DNA of 51,442 nt, from positions 409,254 through 460,695 of the forward strand of contig CAMPET010000029.1 in the NCBI GenBank assembly GCA_946803715.1. Reading direction: 5' to 3'. The notes under the pieces are model-generated. The model was not told where the DNA came from. It searched no databases and saw nothing but the letters and a program-made list of their open reading frames with translations. The DNA is from Beroe ovata (lineage: Eukaryota; Ctenophora; Nuda; Beroida; Beroidae). This document shows positions 12,167-24,400 of the stretch, piece by piece (the first letter of the stretch is position 1; the number at the start of each line of letters is the position of its first letter). Made by a program: the position numbers and the translations under genes.

Positions 12167-14312
12167 GAGAGATCAGTACTCCTCCCTCTTCTGCTACAGG
12201 TATATACTTCTCTGTCAACTATTTGGTGACAAACCTTCTTATTCTGTATCCTTATTGAATTCACATGAAACTGTTGGTCAGAAATTTGATTCATACAATT
12301 GCAGTAAGTTTAGATCATACTGATGCATCTTTTCAGGTGATGGGAGAGGTCTCAAATGTGTTGACACAAATGAGTGCTCAGTTTCTTCACAAGATGAGAT
12401 ATCTGGAATGATGCATTATACTTCAGATGTGGATGAAGAAGCATATGACAACAATGATCAAAACCAATCTTACAGATCTAGTGACAGTTCTGACAGTAAA
12501 CTAGATGCTTCTGCTTCTCATGATAATGAGAACAATGAAGATGAAGTGGTAGATGAGGAATATCAACAACAAATTCAGAAAGTGCGCGAGAAGCACCGAA
12601 TACAGCAACAAAAGAGAAGGATGAATGAAACTCCAGAACAAAGAGCTGCTAGACTAGAACGAGGAGCAGAGAGACAGAGACTGAAACGCCAAAATCTCAC
12701 TGATGAAGAAAAAATTGTGCATAGAGAAGCAGCAAGAAAGCAGCAAAAGGAGAGGAGAGCTCGAGAAACTGAAGAGCAAAAGGAAATAAGAAGGATCAAA
12801 GACCGTATAAGAATGAGAGAAAAGCGTGCTTTGATAAAGCAAGTGAGTAACTTGGGTCCAGAAGTTGTTGCTCAGAGTTGTGTTCAGTTATTGAGTTCTC
12901 CCCAAATGGTTCATGGCCCTAGTGGTATAACTTCTACTTATATGCCACACTCAAATAATATCAGTCTCAACTTGTCCAGTTTGTTTCTTGATCCAGCTTT
13001 TGCAGGGCTCAGATCACCTGCCCCACCTTCAAATGAGACTCCGCCCAAATGTGAGCCAATTCCAACCTCTCAAAACATGCTGAAATTGAACATCAATGAT
13101 TTGAAGAATGGCAACATCTTGATTTCTTTATCCCAGCCTTCAAATGAAAAGAATCCGAACAATCCCCATTTCTCAACATCTGACTCGTGTATCCCCCAAA
13201 TTCACAGTGCTCAATTTATCCCTACCCCCACTCTCCCACAAAGTTTCATAAAGAATTGCACTGATGCAAAATACATGCCACAAATTCCTGTATTGCCGCA
13301 TAAGGGTCACCCTTCCTTTACTGCTGGGGTAAGTTACAGCTCTTTCCCACGGGCACCCCCAATGATGCCATATGGCCTCAATGAAGCAAGTTATTCTGCC
13401 AATAACTTCCTACCTCATAGCATTCCAGCAAAAGAAGCACATCCTCACAACGGGGGAGTTCCCTACGTCACTCTTCCTGACGCTCATGCGTCATCACCTG
13501 CAGCGGCTCCCACTGCCGTGCAAGATCGAAACGCTCCTTCAACCATTGCTAGCTTCCCCATTCCTGTGAACCCTGGAACTTACTCAAGCAGCCCAAAGCT
13601 TAACAAAGATTTTAGACCTTCAAGTGCTACAGCAACTGCAATTGCTCTACCTTCTAACACTCTATTTTCAGTAGCCAAGGACTATCTAGCTACTGAGCAC
13701 CAAAAGTACCTGATACAAAAAGAGAAGTCTAAGCTGCGATGTCGTGATCGTAGAGCTAATGAAACTGCAGAACAGAAAGCGGATCGACTCAAGAAGTCTG
13801 CTGAGAGACAGCGAAGAAAGCGTTCTGAAATGTCCTCAGAGCACAAAGAGGTAATCAACAAGAGAAACCGGGAACGTGCAAAAAGGAGGAGGTCCATGGA
13901 GAGTATTGAGGAGAAAGAGAAGAGACGAAGCACTGAGCGTGTGAGGAGACAGAAGCAGAGACAGCAATTCAAGCAGGAATCTAGTTCCAGCAGCGCTACA
14001 ACTGCAGTGTCTACCAGTACAACTTATAGCACTGCGACCACTGCTACGTCAGACCATGAGTCACGGGTCATGTACCAAAATGAAATTCTGCCTAACGATG
14101 CAAATAATCTCACAACATTCAACAGGGCCGTTATTCCGCCCACATCGTTCAGCAGCATGCCCCCGAACTCCATGCACTACCCAGTGGAGGGACATGCCTC
14201 TTCCTGTTCCTCCTGGATGCCCGATGTGGATGGAAACACCGACCAATCTAACCTGTGCTTGCCATCCTCCGTCGATATTTCATCTGTGCTCCTGGGATTC
14301 AACTCTCTGTAA
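12167..14312 (+). CDS. STPR-repeat (score-and-three) protein, putative DNA-binding factor; 5' end not resolved
   Basis: Two exons were recognised, 12167-12199 and 12337-14312, joined in frame (donor ACAG/GTATAT, acceptor TTTTCAG). The first ATG in the long exon is at 12408, but the frame is open upstream and further 5' exons are possible. Counting from 12408, the 634 residues contain two basic blocks of about 23-residue repeats. One is near residues 57-147 (motifs RRMNETPEQRAARLER and RRARETEEQKEIRR) and one near 430-525 (RRANETAEQKADRLKK, RRSMESIEEKEKRR). These match the STPR repeat of silkworm FMBP-1 and related metazoan proteins, where the repeats form DNA-binding helices. Between the blocks lie about 280 Pro/Ser/Asn-rich, probably disordered residues. 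The N-terminus is acidic. A role as a transcription factor is inferred from the family. A mobile-element origin is an alternative, because similar repeats occur in some Helitron proteins, but no helicase or Rep domain is nearby. Confidence 0.75.
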
Positions 14313-14317
14313 ACACA

Positions 14318-14515
14318 CCACGTTCCACTCTTACATTGATCATACAAACTTTATCTGCAAACATTGATCATACCTACAAACTTTATCTGCAAACATTGAT
14401 CATACCTATAAACTTTATCTGCAAACATTGATCATACCTACAAACTTGACCTGCCAACATTGATCATACAAACTTAATATGCAAACATTGATCATACAAA
14501 CTTTATCTCCTGACA
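14318..14515. repeat. Tandem repeat of about 32 bp after the STPR gene
   Basis: About six imperfect units of ACATTGATCATAC, then CTACAAACTTTATCTGCAA, begin within a few bases of the STPR stop codon and so are probably part of its 3' UTR. Confidence 0.85.
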
Positions 14516-16202
14516 ACTTTACAAGCTCTCTAACTCTTACGTATCGTGATATATTACGAAGGAGTAATGTTCCATCTTTTCAAATAGACTACTCAATATA
14601 ATGTGTACATTGTACAAAGTTCCAAACATAGCGTGTAGTGCTGGAAGGAGACGTGCATGACGCAGATGTGCTCAGGACCCAGGAACACGCCCAGTCAAAC
14701 TCACCAAAACGTTCGTAGGACACAATTTCGCTACTTGTATACCCCAAACCTAACCGATCCTCAGCTTACAAAGAGAGCTGCGGATGGCTGTTTTCTGAAT
14801 GTGTGGATCCGCGATGTATGAATAACACACCATGATCATTAACTTTGTTAACTAAGTAGTAGCGACAATTACTTAGTTGCACTTCGCAGTTATTGTATGA
14901 AGTGCACTATTATTTTACTTTTAATTTAGTTATTGAGCCGGAATATTTTAAGATGTAGGTACGGAATATTATGATTCATGTATACGTCGAAACAAGAAAC
15001 TTGGCGTGTGCACGAATTGAAAAGCGATATATTTCGAAAAAAGCCGGCTTTCTGAGTTCAGTGCGGGATGAAACAGTTTGTCGAGGATCGGATCGCAACC
15101 GAATCACGTGCAACATTTTTCTTTATTGATAGTATCGATATCAAATGTTATGTGTCGTATGAAGCTGAAACAAGATTTTCGGCTGTTTTAGTTTATCTTT
15201 AATCCGCATGTTAATAGTACACTGATATATTATTGATGCTGGTATGTATTATCGTTACGACTATATTTTATCACTATTACCTATTCGTATTTAACTAGAA
15301 TGTGTGTGCAACAGAATCAAATAAAAATCGGATTGAAAAATGCATCAACCTTATCAAGTCGTACAGATTGCGAGTCACATCGTTTTCACACCACCGATTG
15401 CACACATGTATTGTTATTGACTGTTGTCACGTGAGATCTTTTATCAAAGTACGACTCATTGCTATCAAGAGACATCGATTCTGCAATTTCACAACTACCT
15501 CACAGCTACCTCACTGCTGTTTCTCTATGATATAGGTAGTATTGAAGTGCAGATACACATTGCAGGCAAGACCTAATTCGTGATTCAAAGCCGTACTTTG
15601 ATCAAACACGTGTACTGATTTTATGTCAACTGTTTTATCATTCGGAAATATATATAATATTTTCTCTTTTTAGATATCTCACAAAGATCTTCTAGTATAG
15701 ATAAGAAGTGATAAGTTGAAGAGTAACTTAGCTGTTTTGTTGTAGAGTGATCTAAAAGGATAAGTCTATGAAGTACGTTTTCCGCTTTTTTAAAGTATTT
15801 ATCTTCGCTCACAGTAAAAGTAAGTAGTGACATCATGGCATTTGAATTATTATTGATACTTATTCATTAGTTCATTAACATTGTATGGAATATAAATATA
15901 CTTTAGCCGCTTCCTTTAGAAATTAAAAAATTAAGCAAAGCCTTTTATTTCTTCCCAATCTTCCCTACTGATCAAAAGTGGATTTATAAAAACTTCAAGT
16001 GGTTCGTCCACATACCAAAGAAGGAAGGACTTGTTAGTCCGACTTAGACATTATCCAGTTCGATTTATTAAGATATCTTTGAATTTCCTAGAAAACCTAG
16101 AATAAGGTTTTCTAGTTCAACCCGGGTAGATTTTTTATCGTTTGGCACACAAGCTAACGTCTCTCTCTCTCTCTGAAAGTCTGTGTCTCTCACTGCAGCT
16201 GT
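14516..16202. other. Intergenic, nothing recognised
   Basis: About 1.7 kb of AT-rich DNA between the STPR gene and the next plus-strand gene. No exon with splice sites and family similarity, RNA gene or inverted-repeat element was found. A short (CT)n run lies just before the next start codon (about 16161-16175). Confidence 0.4.
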
Positions 16203-16334
16203 ATGGATCCACTGGTGGTGTCGAGTAATTTGAAAGTGCTCAGTCAGCAGACGGTATCAGTGTTATCAGCACTCACAGAACACTCAGTACCGTCGCACAA
16301 GGGTAGGATCCGATATAAACAACTATCACTAACT

Positions 16335-16736
16335 ATATACTATACACTATACACTGTATAGTATACACTGTATAGTATACACTGTATAGCCATTAGCCGG
16401 GTATACAGTGCATAATACTCGTATGGTTTCTATGAGCAATAATATCAGATATGACTGTCTCATACTCGTAACAAGCAGCGTGATGTACACTGTGTCATTG
16501 TATACTATACACTGTATACCTACTATACACTGTATACCTACTATACACTGTATACTATACACTTTATACTGTACACTGTGCCTATACTATACACTGTATA
16601 GTGTATACTATACACTGTATACCTACTATACACTGTTTAGTGTTTACTATACACTGTATACTATACACTTTATACTGTACACTGTGCCTATATTATACAC
16701 TGTATAGTGTATACTATACACTGTATACTATACAGT
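16335..16736. repeat. Palindromic minisatellite built on TATACACTGTATAC
   Basis: Roughly 400 bp dominated by variants of ACTATACACTGTATACCT and CACTGTATAGTGTATA lie in the first intron of the small gene. Because the core is self-complementary, the array reads alike on both strands. Single copies recur in MED24 introns near 22.8-23.3 kb. Confidence 0.9.
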
Positions 16737-16857
16737 TCATTTTCCAGCCCGTGAGAAGTTTCTATCACTTGAAAATCAGCTGGGAAACATACAGAAGATG
16801 GTGAGCGATGGGGGTCTCGGACCACTGTCCATAAGCGCAGAGCCTATCAAGGTATTG

Positions 16858-17009
16858 TATGTGTGTGTGAGTGTGTGTGTGTGTGTGTTGTGTTGTATGT
16901 GTGTGTGTGAGTGTGTGTGTTGGGTTTTTTGTTTTGTGGGTTTTTGTAGTTGTGAGTGTATGTGAGTTAGGGTGTGTATTAGGTATGGGAAAAAAAAGGC
17001 AGGTAGGGG
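16858..17009. repeat. (TG)n-rich microsatellite ending at an N
   Basis: Imperfect (GT)n grading into GGTTTTTTGTTTTGTGGG-like sequence and broken by the N at 17010. It lies directly after the donor site of exon 2 of the small gene. Confidence 0.85.
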
Positions 17010-17010
17010 N

Positions 17011-18833
17011 CATCCTTGACTTGTATACAATGTACATCCTTCAAAATAACTGCTTTTCTTGTACTGTTGCATCGAACATCACTAACCTCATGTTCGTTTC
17101 TATGACTACAGCTGTACGACAGCAACTGACAACCTGTTCCATGGTTACCGTATATCCCTGTGCCCACATCTCATTTATTGTACAGTGATGATTCTCATCA
17201 ATCAAATCTCCAGATATGAGTCATGGATAAATCAGTGAGAGTCGTTGTAGATGAGTTCCAGCACTTTGCTCGCAAACTCACGGATCCCGAGCCCCCTCCT
17301 GACACCTGCAGTACACTGATCTCGGACTGTGGAACTATCCTCATCCCAAGAGAAGCGGCTACCAAGTCCATTCCACCTCTCAACTCTCTACAGTATCGCA
17401 ATCTATTCGGCGATAGTGTAGGGGATCAGTGCCGACTCTCCTCTGCCACTGTATCCCCTATCCAAGCCACTGCCGTGACCATAGCTTTCATCCGAGCTGG
17501 CAGCTACAAGGACACAAACTTCACCGAACATCTGAAAGTTTATTTTGAAACTCCGCGAATTCTGCACCCGGGCCATGTGTTTTCTCTAGAGATACCAGCA
17601 ATTGTGCCTGCAAATGTGCCACTTGCCACGTGGCTAAAACATGTGTCCCGTGACCAGAATTACATGCAGCGGTATCACACGGCCCATTTCAAAGTTGTGT
17701 CTGCACACTGTAGAGAAAATGAGATCTCCTCCTTTTTCTACATCAGTTCTCACATAACTTCACTCTACGAAGCAGCTAATATTCACGTGAAAATACCCAA
17801 GTTCAGGGCAGACAGGAAAATCGACACTTTCTACTCCAGTCAGATAGATCTCATCATTTCTCAGCTGACTAGACCTGGATCCAGATCACTAATCCTAGTG
17901 GCAGGAACTGGTAAGTTTTATATGTTGTGATCTGTTCCCGTCCATAACACTGTATAGTGTATACCTGTAAACATCATACATTGCAAACGGTTCAGGGAAG
18001 TCAGATAGACCCTGAATTCCAACGTAAATCGATTCAGCGTCCCAAAATACATAGGAATCAATCATATTTGCGTGAAAATCGGGCAAAAAATTTCTTTATA
18101 TTTTCCACCCAAACATGAAAAACTGAAAAAAGACAATCCCATGGACCCAAGACACATGGGCAGAAAAAACGACCAAAAAATTTTCATCCAGAAAAATTTC
18201 AAAAAGTTAGTGTTTCCAGGCTAATTTTGGCCGTAGAATCCGAATTCGAAGGAATTTCCGGGCTAACTCATTCGCAAATAGGCGAAATTTTGGATTCCTT
18301 GCTCAAAATGTAACACAGATACTTACTAAAAATGTTATCTGATTTGATAATGATAGATACCTATGGAATGTCATATTACTAGCAGTATCAATTTACAGGG
18401 AGTTGTAAGCTGGATTTAATGAAAGCGACAGTTGGTTTACTTGGAGTTGGCCTGGTACACGCGTGTGGAGTTGATTACTGTGGTGAAGCGGCCGCTTCCA
18501 TAGAAACCAAGTTATCTCACTTGACAACGCACGTGCAACTATCACACCCTTGTCTCGTATACATGGACAAGCTGGAGCTGATGGGGCGAACTAGAGACGG
18601 ATCATCACATGACGCTAGGGTGGTTCTTGCTATCAGTAAATTCATCAGTCATATCAGTGAGATAAGCAGCGATATTTATATTGTTGGGAGCTGCAGTGAT
18701 ACTGACGATGTCACAATGCCGGTGAAAAACCTGTTCGATTCTTGTATTATCGTTCCTAAACCCAGCATCGACACTCTCTGTAGGTTTGTCAGTGATCACT
18801 TCTCCTGCACTGACATATTACACGTGCTCAAGA
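17011..18833 (+). pseudogene. PEX6: Second, 3'-truncated copy of PEX6 between two Ns (probable allelic or misplaced contig)
   Basis: This block is almost identical to 18969-20489. It has exon 1 at 17223-17910 (ATG to the donor AACTG/GTAAGT) and the start of exon 2 at 18399-18833, where it ends at an N before the second ATPase domain. Differences from the full copy are a three-codon variation near 17874-17882 and about 296 extra bases in the intron (about 17934-18240). An indel of this kind between otherwise near-identical copies, bounded exactly by gap characters, is typical of two haplotypes placed in series. A real recent tandem duplication is the alternative. As assembled it lacks the D2 ATPase module and could not encode a working protein. 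Confidence 0.8.
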
Positions 18834-19180
18834 NGAGGCAGCAGAATGCACGGCTCGAAACGAACAGTCACGCTGCACTCGACAGAATGAAGGAGTCATT
18901 CATGGAGGGGAAGGGATGAATGAGACTTGTATACACTATTCAATTTACAATTTGCAATGTATGTTGTACATCCTTGACTTGTATACAATGTACATCCTTC
19001 AAAATAACTGCTTTTCTTGTACTGTTGCATCGAACATCACTAACCTCATGTTCGTTTCTATGACTACAGCTGTACGACAGCAACTGACAACCTGTTCCAT
19101 GGTTACCGTATATCCCTGTGCCCACATCTCATTTATTGTACAGTGATGATTCTCATCAATCAAATCTCCAGATATGAGTC

Positions 19181-21385
19181 ATGGATAAATCAGTGAGAGT
19201 CGTTGTAGATGAGTTCCAGCACTTTGCTCGCAAACTCACGGATCCCGAGCCCCCTCCTGACACCTGCAGTACACTGATCTCGGACTGTGGAACTATCCTC
19301 ATCCCAAGAGAAGCGGCTACCAAGTCCATTCCACCTCTCAACTCTCTACAGTATCGCAATCTATTCGGCGATAGTGTAGGGGATCAGTGCCGACTCTCCT
19401 CTGCCACTGTATCCCCTATCCAAGCCACTGCCGTGACCATAGCTTTCATCCGAGCTGGCAGCTACAAGGACACAAACTTCACCGAACATCTGAAAGTTTA
19501 TTTTGAAACTCCGCGAATTCTGCACCCGGGCCATGTGTTTTCTCTAGAGATACCAGCAATTGTGCCTGCAAATGTGCCACTTGCCACGTGGCTAAAACAT
19601 GTGTCCCGTGACCAGAATTACATGCAGCGGTATCACACGGCCCATTTCAAAGTTGTGTCTGCACACTGTAGAGAAAATGAGATCTCCTCCTTTTTCTACA
19701 TCAGTTCTCACATAACTTCACTCTACGAAGCAGCTAATATTCACGTGAAAATACCCAAGTTCAGGGCAGACAGGAAAATCGACACTTTCTACTCCAGTCA
19801 GATAGATCTTATCATTTCTCAGCTGACTAGATTCAGATCACTAATCCTAGTGGCAGGAACTGGTAAGTTTTATATGTTGTGATCTGTCCCCATATGTGAT
19901 TTCGAAGGAATTTCCGGGCTAACTCATTCGCAAATAGGCGAAATTTTGGATTCCTTGCTCAAAATGTAACACAGATACTTACTAAAAATGTTATCTGATT
20001 TGATAATGATAGATACCTATGGAATGTCATATTACTAGCAGTATCAATTTACAGGGAGTTGTAAGCTGGATTTAATGAAAGCGACAGTTGGTCTACTTGG
20101 AGTTGGCCTGGTACACGCATGTGGAGTTGATTACTGTGGTGAAGCGGCCGCTTCCATAGAAACCAAGTTATCTCACTTGACAACGCACGTGCAACTATCA
20201 CACCCTTGTCTCGTATACATGGACAAGCTGGAGCTGATGGGGCGAACTAGAGACGGATCATCACATGACGCTAGGGTGGTTCTTGCTATCAGTAAATTCA
20301 TCAGTCATATCAGTGAGATAAGCAGCGATATTTATATTGTTGGGAGCTGCAGTGATACTGACGATGTCACAATGCCGGTGAAAAACCTGTTCGATTCTTG
20401 TATTATCGTTCCTAAACCCAGCATCGACACTCTCTGTAGGTTTGTCAGTGATCACTTCTCCTGCACTGACATATTACACGTGCTCAAGAAGAAGAACCTG
20501 GCTAAAATGACACTGAGGAACGCTCTGAAGCTCGTTAGTGAGCTGGAGAAGGAGCTGGGACTCGGACTGAATGATAGTAAGACTATCACCCCCGTGTTGT
20601 GTGAGAAAATGCTGGCCAAACTGAGGTTAACAGAGGAGGTGAGCAGTGTTTCGAGTACTGATTGGGCAGATATCGGGGGTATTGACCATGTCAGGAGGGA
20701 AATAGAGGAAACTATCGACATCCCCCTCAAATATGGACACTTGTTCGGCCCCAACGTGAACCGGTCCGGACTCCTGCTGTGGGGGAGTCCTGGTTGTGGG
20801 AAAACAATGGTTGCCAGGGCGATAGCAACGCAGTGTAACCTCAGTTTCATTGATGTACAGGGTCCAGAGTTACTCAACAGTTTCGTGGGGCAGAGCGAAG
20901 CTAATGTCAGGGACATATTTGACAAGGCCCGGGCCAAGGCTCCCGCTGTTCTGTTTTTCGATGAGATAGATGCTATAGCTCCCCGCAGAACTGGCGGGGT
21001 GATGGACAGAGTAGTAGCGCAGCTGCTAACGGAAATGGACGCTATGGGTAACGGCGTGTTTGTGATAGCTGCCACTAATCGCCCCGAGTTGCTGGACCCA
21101 GCTCTCTTGCGACCTGGCCGACTAGACAAAAGCGTAGAGGTGACGGTGGGAGGGGATGTAGAGTCCAGAGTGGCGGTGTTTGAAGCGTTGTCAAGGAAAC
21201 TGGCGGTGTCAGAGGACGTGTGTTGGCGGACAATTGCTGAGATGTCGGGTCCGCTGAGTGGAGCACAGTGTTACGGTGTTCTTCTCGATGCTTGCTATCG
21301 TGCAGTAGAGCGTTGTGTGGATAATGGGCAGAGTAGGGTGGTCGTGGAATTATCCGATTTAGTTACATCACTTCATAACAAATAG
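19181..21385 (+). CDS. PEX6: Peroxisomal AAA ATPase PEX6 (peroxin-6)
   Basis: PEX6 partners PEX1 in the hetero-hexameric AAA+ motor that extracts ubiquitinated PEX5 from the peroxisome membrane. Two exons, 19181-19862 and 20055-21385, join in phase to give 670 residues. An in-frame TGA just upstream (19175) supports the ATG at 19181. The C-terminal D2 ATPase has WADIGG, Walker A GSPGCGKT, Walker B LFFDEIDAIAPRR, sensor ATNRPELLDPALLRPGRLD and the double arginine finger region. The first ATPase domain (D1) is degenerate: the exon junction encodes AGTGSCKL in place of GxxGxGKT, and the Walker B position reads VYMDKLE rather than DE. This fits the family, where D1 is the weak domain. At 670 residues it is shorter than the roughly 980 of human PEX6, so the N-terminal domains appear reduced, unless 5' exons were missed. 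MED24 starts about 95 bp downstream on the same strand. Confidence 0.94.
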
Positions 21386-21480
21386 CCATACATGTGTGTT
21401 TTATTGTTGTAACAGATATAGCATGTGTTTACACGTGTTGTTATTGTTTACCATGTAACTCTGAGTGAGAGTTGTAGTCG
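21386..21480 (+). other. Short spacer between PEX6 and MED24
   Basis: Only 95 bases separate the PEX6 stop from the MED24 ATG, in the same orientation. This leaves little room for a separate terminator and promoter. No AATAAA is evident; ACCATGTAACTC and similar are uninformative. Confidence 0.5.
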
Positions 21481-24400
21481 ATGACTAGCGAGGTGGAGAG
21501 CGGGATCCTGCTTAGAGCGTGGCGGGAACGATGGAACGAGAATCAATGGTTGAGAGAAATCATGCAAATGGGGGACAACTTTAACCCCCACAAATTCTCT
21601 TGTGAGTATGAGGGGGAAACTTATCACACACCGCTCTATGTCATGCATCACAGACACAGACACAGAACAACACAAACATACACACATACATACACACATA
21701 CACACACATACATACACACACACACACACACAGACACACACCACTGTTAAAACGATAAATGAATGACACAACGACTCTTTCTACTCGATATACAACGACA
21801 AAGATCAACTTCTGATACCGAACTGCTGACATTGAAATGTTCCTATAGCACTTTCAGCATGTTCTCATACCCGATGTTGCTCACAGGTGTTGCTCTAGAG
21901 TTGCTGTGTGTGGGACGGAAACCAAACTCCCAGCTTATCCACTACTTGGATCTGTCCATAGCATGCGGAATTTTGCCATTGTCAGTGTTCATCAAGGCCG
22001 TGCATTCTGAGTCAGTAACTCATAGTTACGTATAGCTACCTTAGTGATTAGTGCATTCTGAGTCAGTAACTCATAGTTACGTATAGCTACCTTAGTGTTT
22101 AGTGCATTCTGAGTCAGTAACTCCCAGACCGGTATTAGATACAATTAGATCTAGTTTATTCTGTTTAGCATGTCACATCTCTCTGTCAAAGAAGTGAGTG
22201 TTACTCATGTCACAGTTAACTGTGGACTATTCCATACACACACTGGCTAACACTGGCTAACATACTGCACAGGGTAAAAAGTGGTACTCTCGACATAATC
22301 AACAGTCTCATCACTACTATTGTAAACCACATATCTACTCTCAGGTAAAAAAAGAGCTCCATACTAGTTCTACTTCTGTAATTACACACATGTTGTTACA
22401 CACACACATGATGTTATATTTCATGTGAAAACTGTTATATGAAGACTTTATCACAAACACTATGATATCACACAAACACTGTATCACAAACACTATGATA
22501 CCACATTGACACTGCGGCGTGTCAGGGATGAAAGGGACCCTGATAACGCAGATATGATCCCAGCTACACTGTTAGCTCTCATTAAATGGTTAGTTGATGT
22601 GCAGGTCAACGCTATCAAACAGCTATCATTCAGTGAGTAACAATCATTATACGCCCCCGCCTATAGACATTCTTATACTATAGGTGCTATACACACAATT
22701 TGCCATTTCGGGTTAATTTGTGTACACTGGAGTTTATTGCGTCTGGCGCGGTGACTTTTCTTTGACACTTCAGCAACGCAGCCGCGCGCGCGTGTGTATG
22801 TTTTACACTAGTATGTATGTACGTGTGGTATACAATGTATACTACACACACCCCCACATGCCAACACACTGTATACAATGTACACTATACATTGTCACTC
22901 CTACAGATACAGAGAAGGAGTGTTTGTTGCTTTTCAGTGGATGTACGGCTATTCTAAAGGCAGTGGTTGGTGATTCGCTTCTGGCAGCTCTCGCACCACT
23001 TTGTGGCCAGAATAGATGGCAGTCTCTGTCGACAGCTGCATTGGACATTCATATTCCACTAGATGCTTGTAAGTACTATACACACGCTGCAGTCAGCCAG
23101 TGTTGATAGCAGTGGTATACACTGTACCATTACCCTGAATCATGTGGTATACACTGTATCATTACAAATGAATATGCGTCTTTAAAAGACGCATTTTCAT
23201 TTGTAAATAGAGTCAAAACAGAATTTACTAACTATCTCTCATCGTAACTATAATGCGACTCTCATTCAATCGTCCAATCCATGAACTATGGTGTACACTG
23301 TATCATTACCCTGTTTCGACCCAAGTGTGCACACACAATTTGCACAGGTTCAGACGATGGTAAGAAAACACTGGCCTCCTCCCTCGTTTCCTTTGTCAAG
23401 TATCTAGACGGGATTCACTGTGGAACTGCTGACGAACCCAAACAGAATACAATATTCAATCTGCCATGCAAACAACTTGTATATCAAGACATACTTTGTC
23501 ATGGCAGTCTCTGTACAACTGCATACTTTTCTATTGCAGCTCGTTATTACCGATGCACACTACAGAAAGTATGTATAGAATGGGGTAAAGTTCATCTGCA
23601 GATCATTATGGAGAGCAGTATCTGCAGGGAGCTGGCACTTGCCATGCTCCTTTATAAATTTCCCCGTGTTTTGTCGGAGTTGTTCCCCCAAACCAAACAA
23701 AGTGAAACAGTCATCATACATTTGATGCAACAAGACGTGCTGTGGGCCACTGTGTGTGCAATGCCTGACTGGAACATTGCTATTCCATTCCTACAATCGG
23801 TTCTGCGACGCAATCTCGTTTCAACATCCACTTTTGAGAAGTTGAAAGAGACACTGCACTCTGAACAAATGTCATCCAATGTTGTCAAAACATTGCAAAA
23901 TGCAGAACGCTCAGTAGAAGAGGTACAAGTACTGATTTGAATGTGCTTTATGTCCGATTGAGGGAAAAGTGCGCTCTTATTCCCAATCTCCCCTCAGGTA
24001 TGTGAGGTATTGAGTACAGCATCCCCTGCAAACCAAATACTATCTCTCTTTTCCAGCCTGACCTGTTCATCCTCTAACTTCACTGAAGTATTTGACAAGA
24101 TGTTCTACGTGGCGGCAGCCAAGGGACAACTCACTACCCTGATAACGGGAATATGCAATGTGATCCGAACTCAGAATAACTGTGAGGATGAAAAGACGAG
24201 AATTGCACTATTTGATGTGTCATGCTTGCTGCTCATACAGTGCTGTATGATGTTTGGATCTCATATAGTACCTGCGTCCATGACATTTTGTCGGTGGTTG
24301 GGGAGTCACGTGTGTGGACTGTACAACCCCCTACAACCCCTCCTCCCACTTCTACACCCGGAGCCCCACCCAACGTCACACAGAGACAACGTGGACATGC

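Larger units (their letters stand above)
16203..18919 (+). other. Small unidentified gene, interrupted by an N-bounded block
   Basis: Exon 1 (16203-16302) starts MDPLVVSSNLKVLSQQ and joins in phase to exon 2 (16748-16851, AREKFLSLENQLGNIQK...AEPIK). Both have good splice sites. After the N at 18834 an open stretch (18836-18919) reads RQQNARLETNSHAALDRMKE and stops at TGA; it looks like the last exon of a coiled-coil protein. The most economical reading is one short helical protein whose middle has been displaced by the block 17011-18833, which carries a second PEX6 copy. No family was identified with confidence. Linking the last fragment to the first two exons is inference, and the missing middle exon or exons cannot be seen. 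Confidence 0.45.

Noticed and set aside
17011-18833. A functional PEX6 paralogue
   Set aside because: It lacks the D2 ATPase, is near-identical to the adjacent full gene and is bounded by Ns, so a haplotype or assembly duplicate is more likely.
20452-21129. 225-codon open frame antisense to PEX6
   Set aside because: It is the reverse-strand shadow of the D2 ATPase exon. It has no family similarity and no start context, while the sense strand is a clear AAA ATPase.
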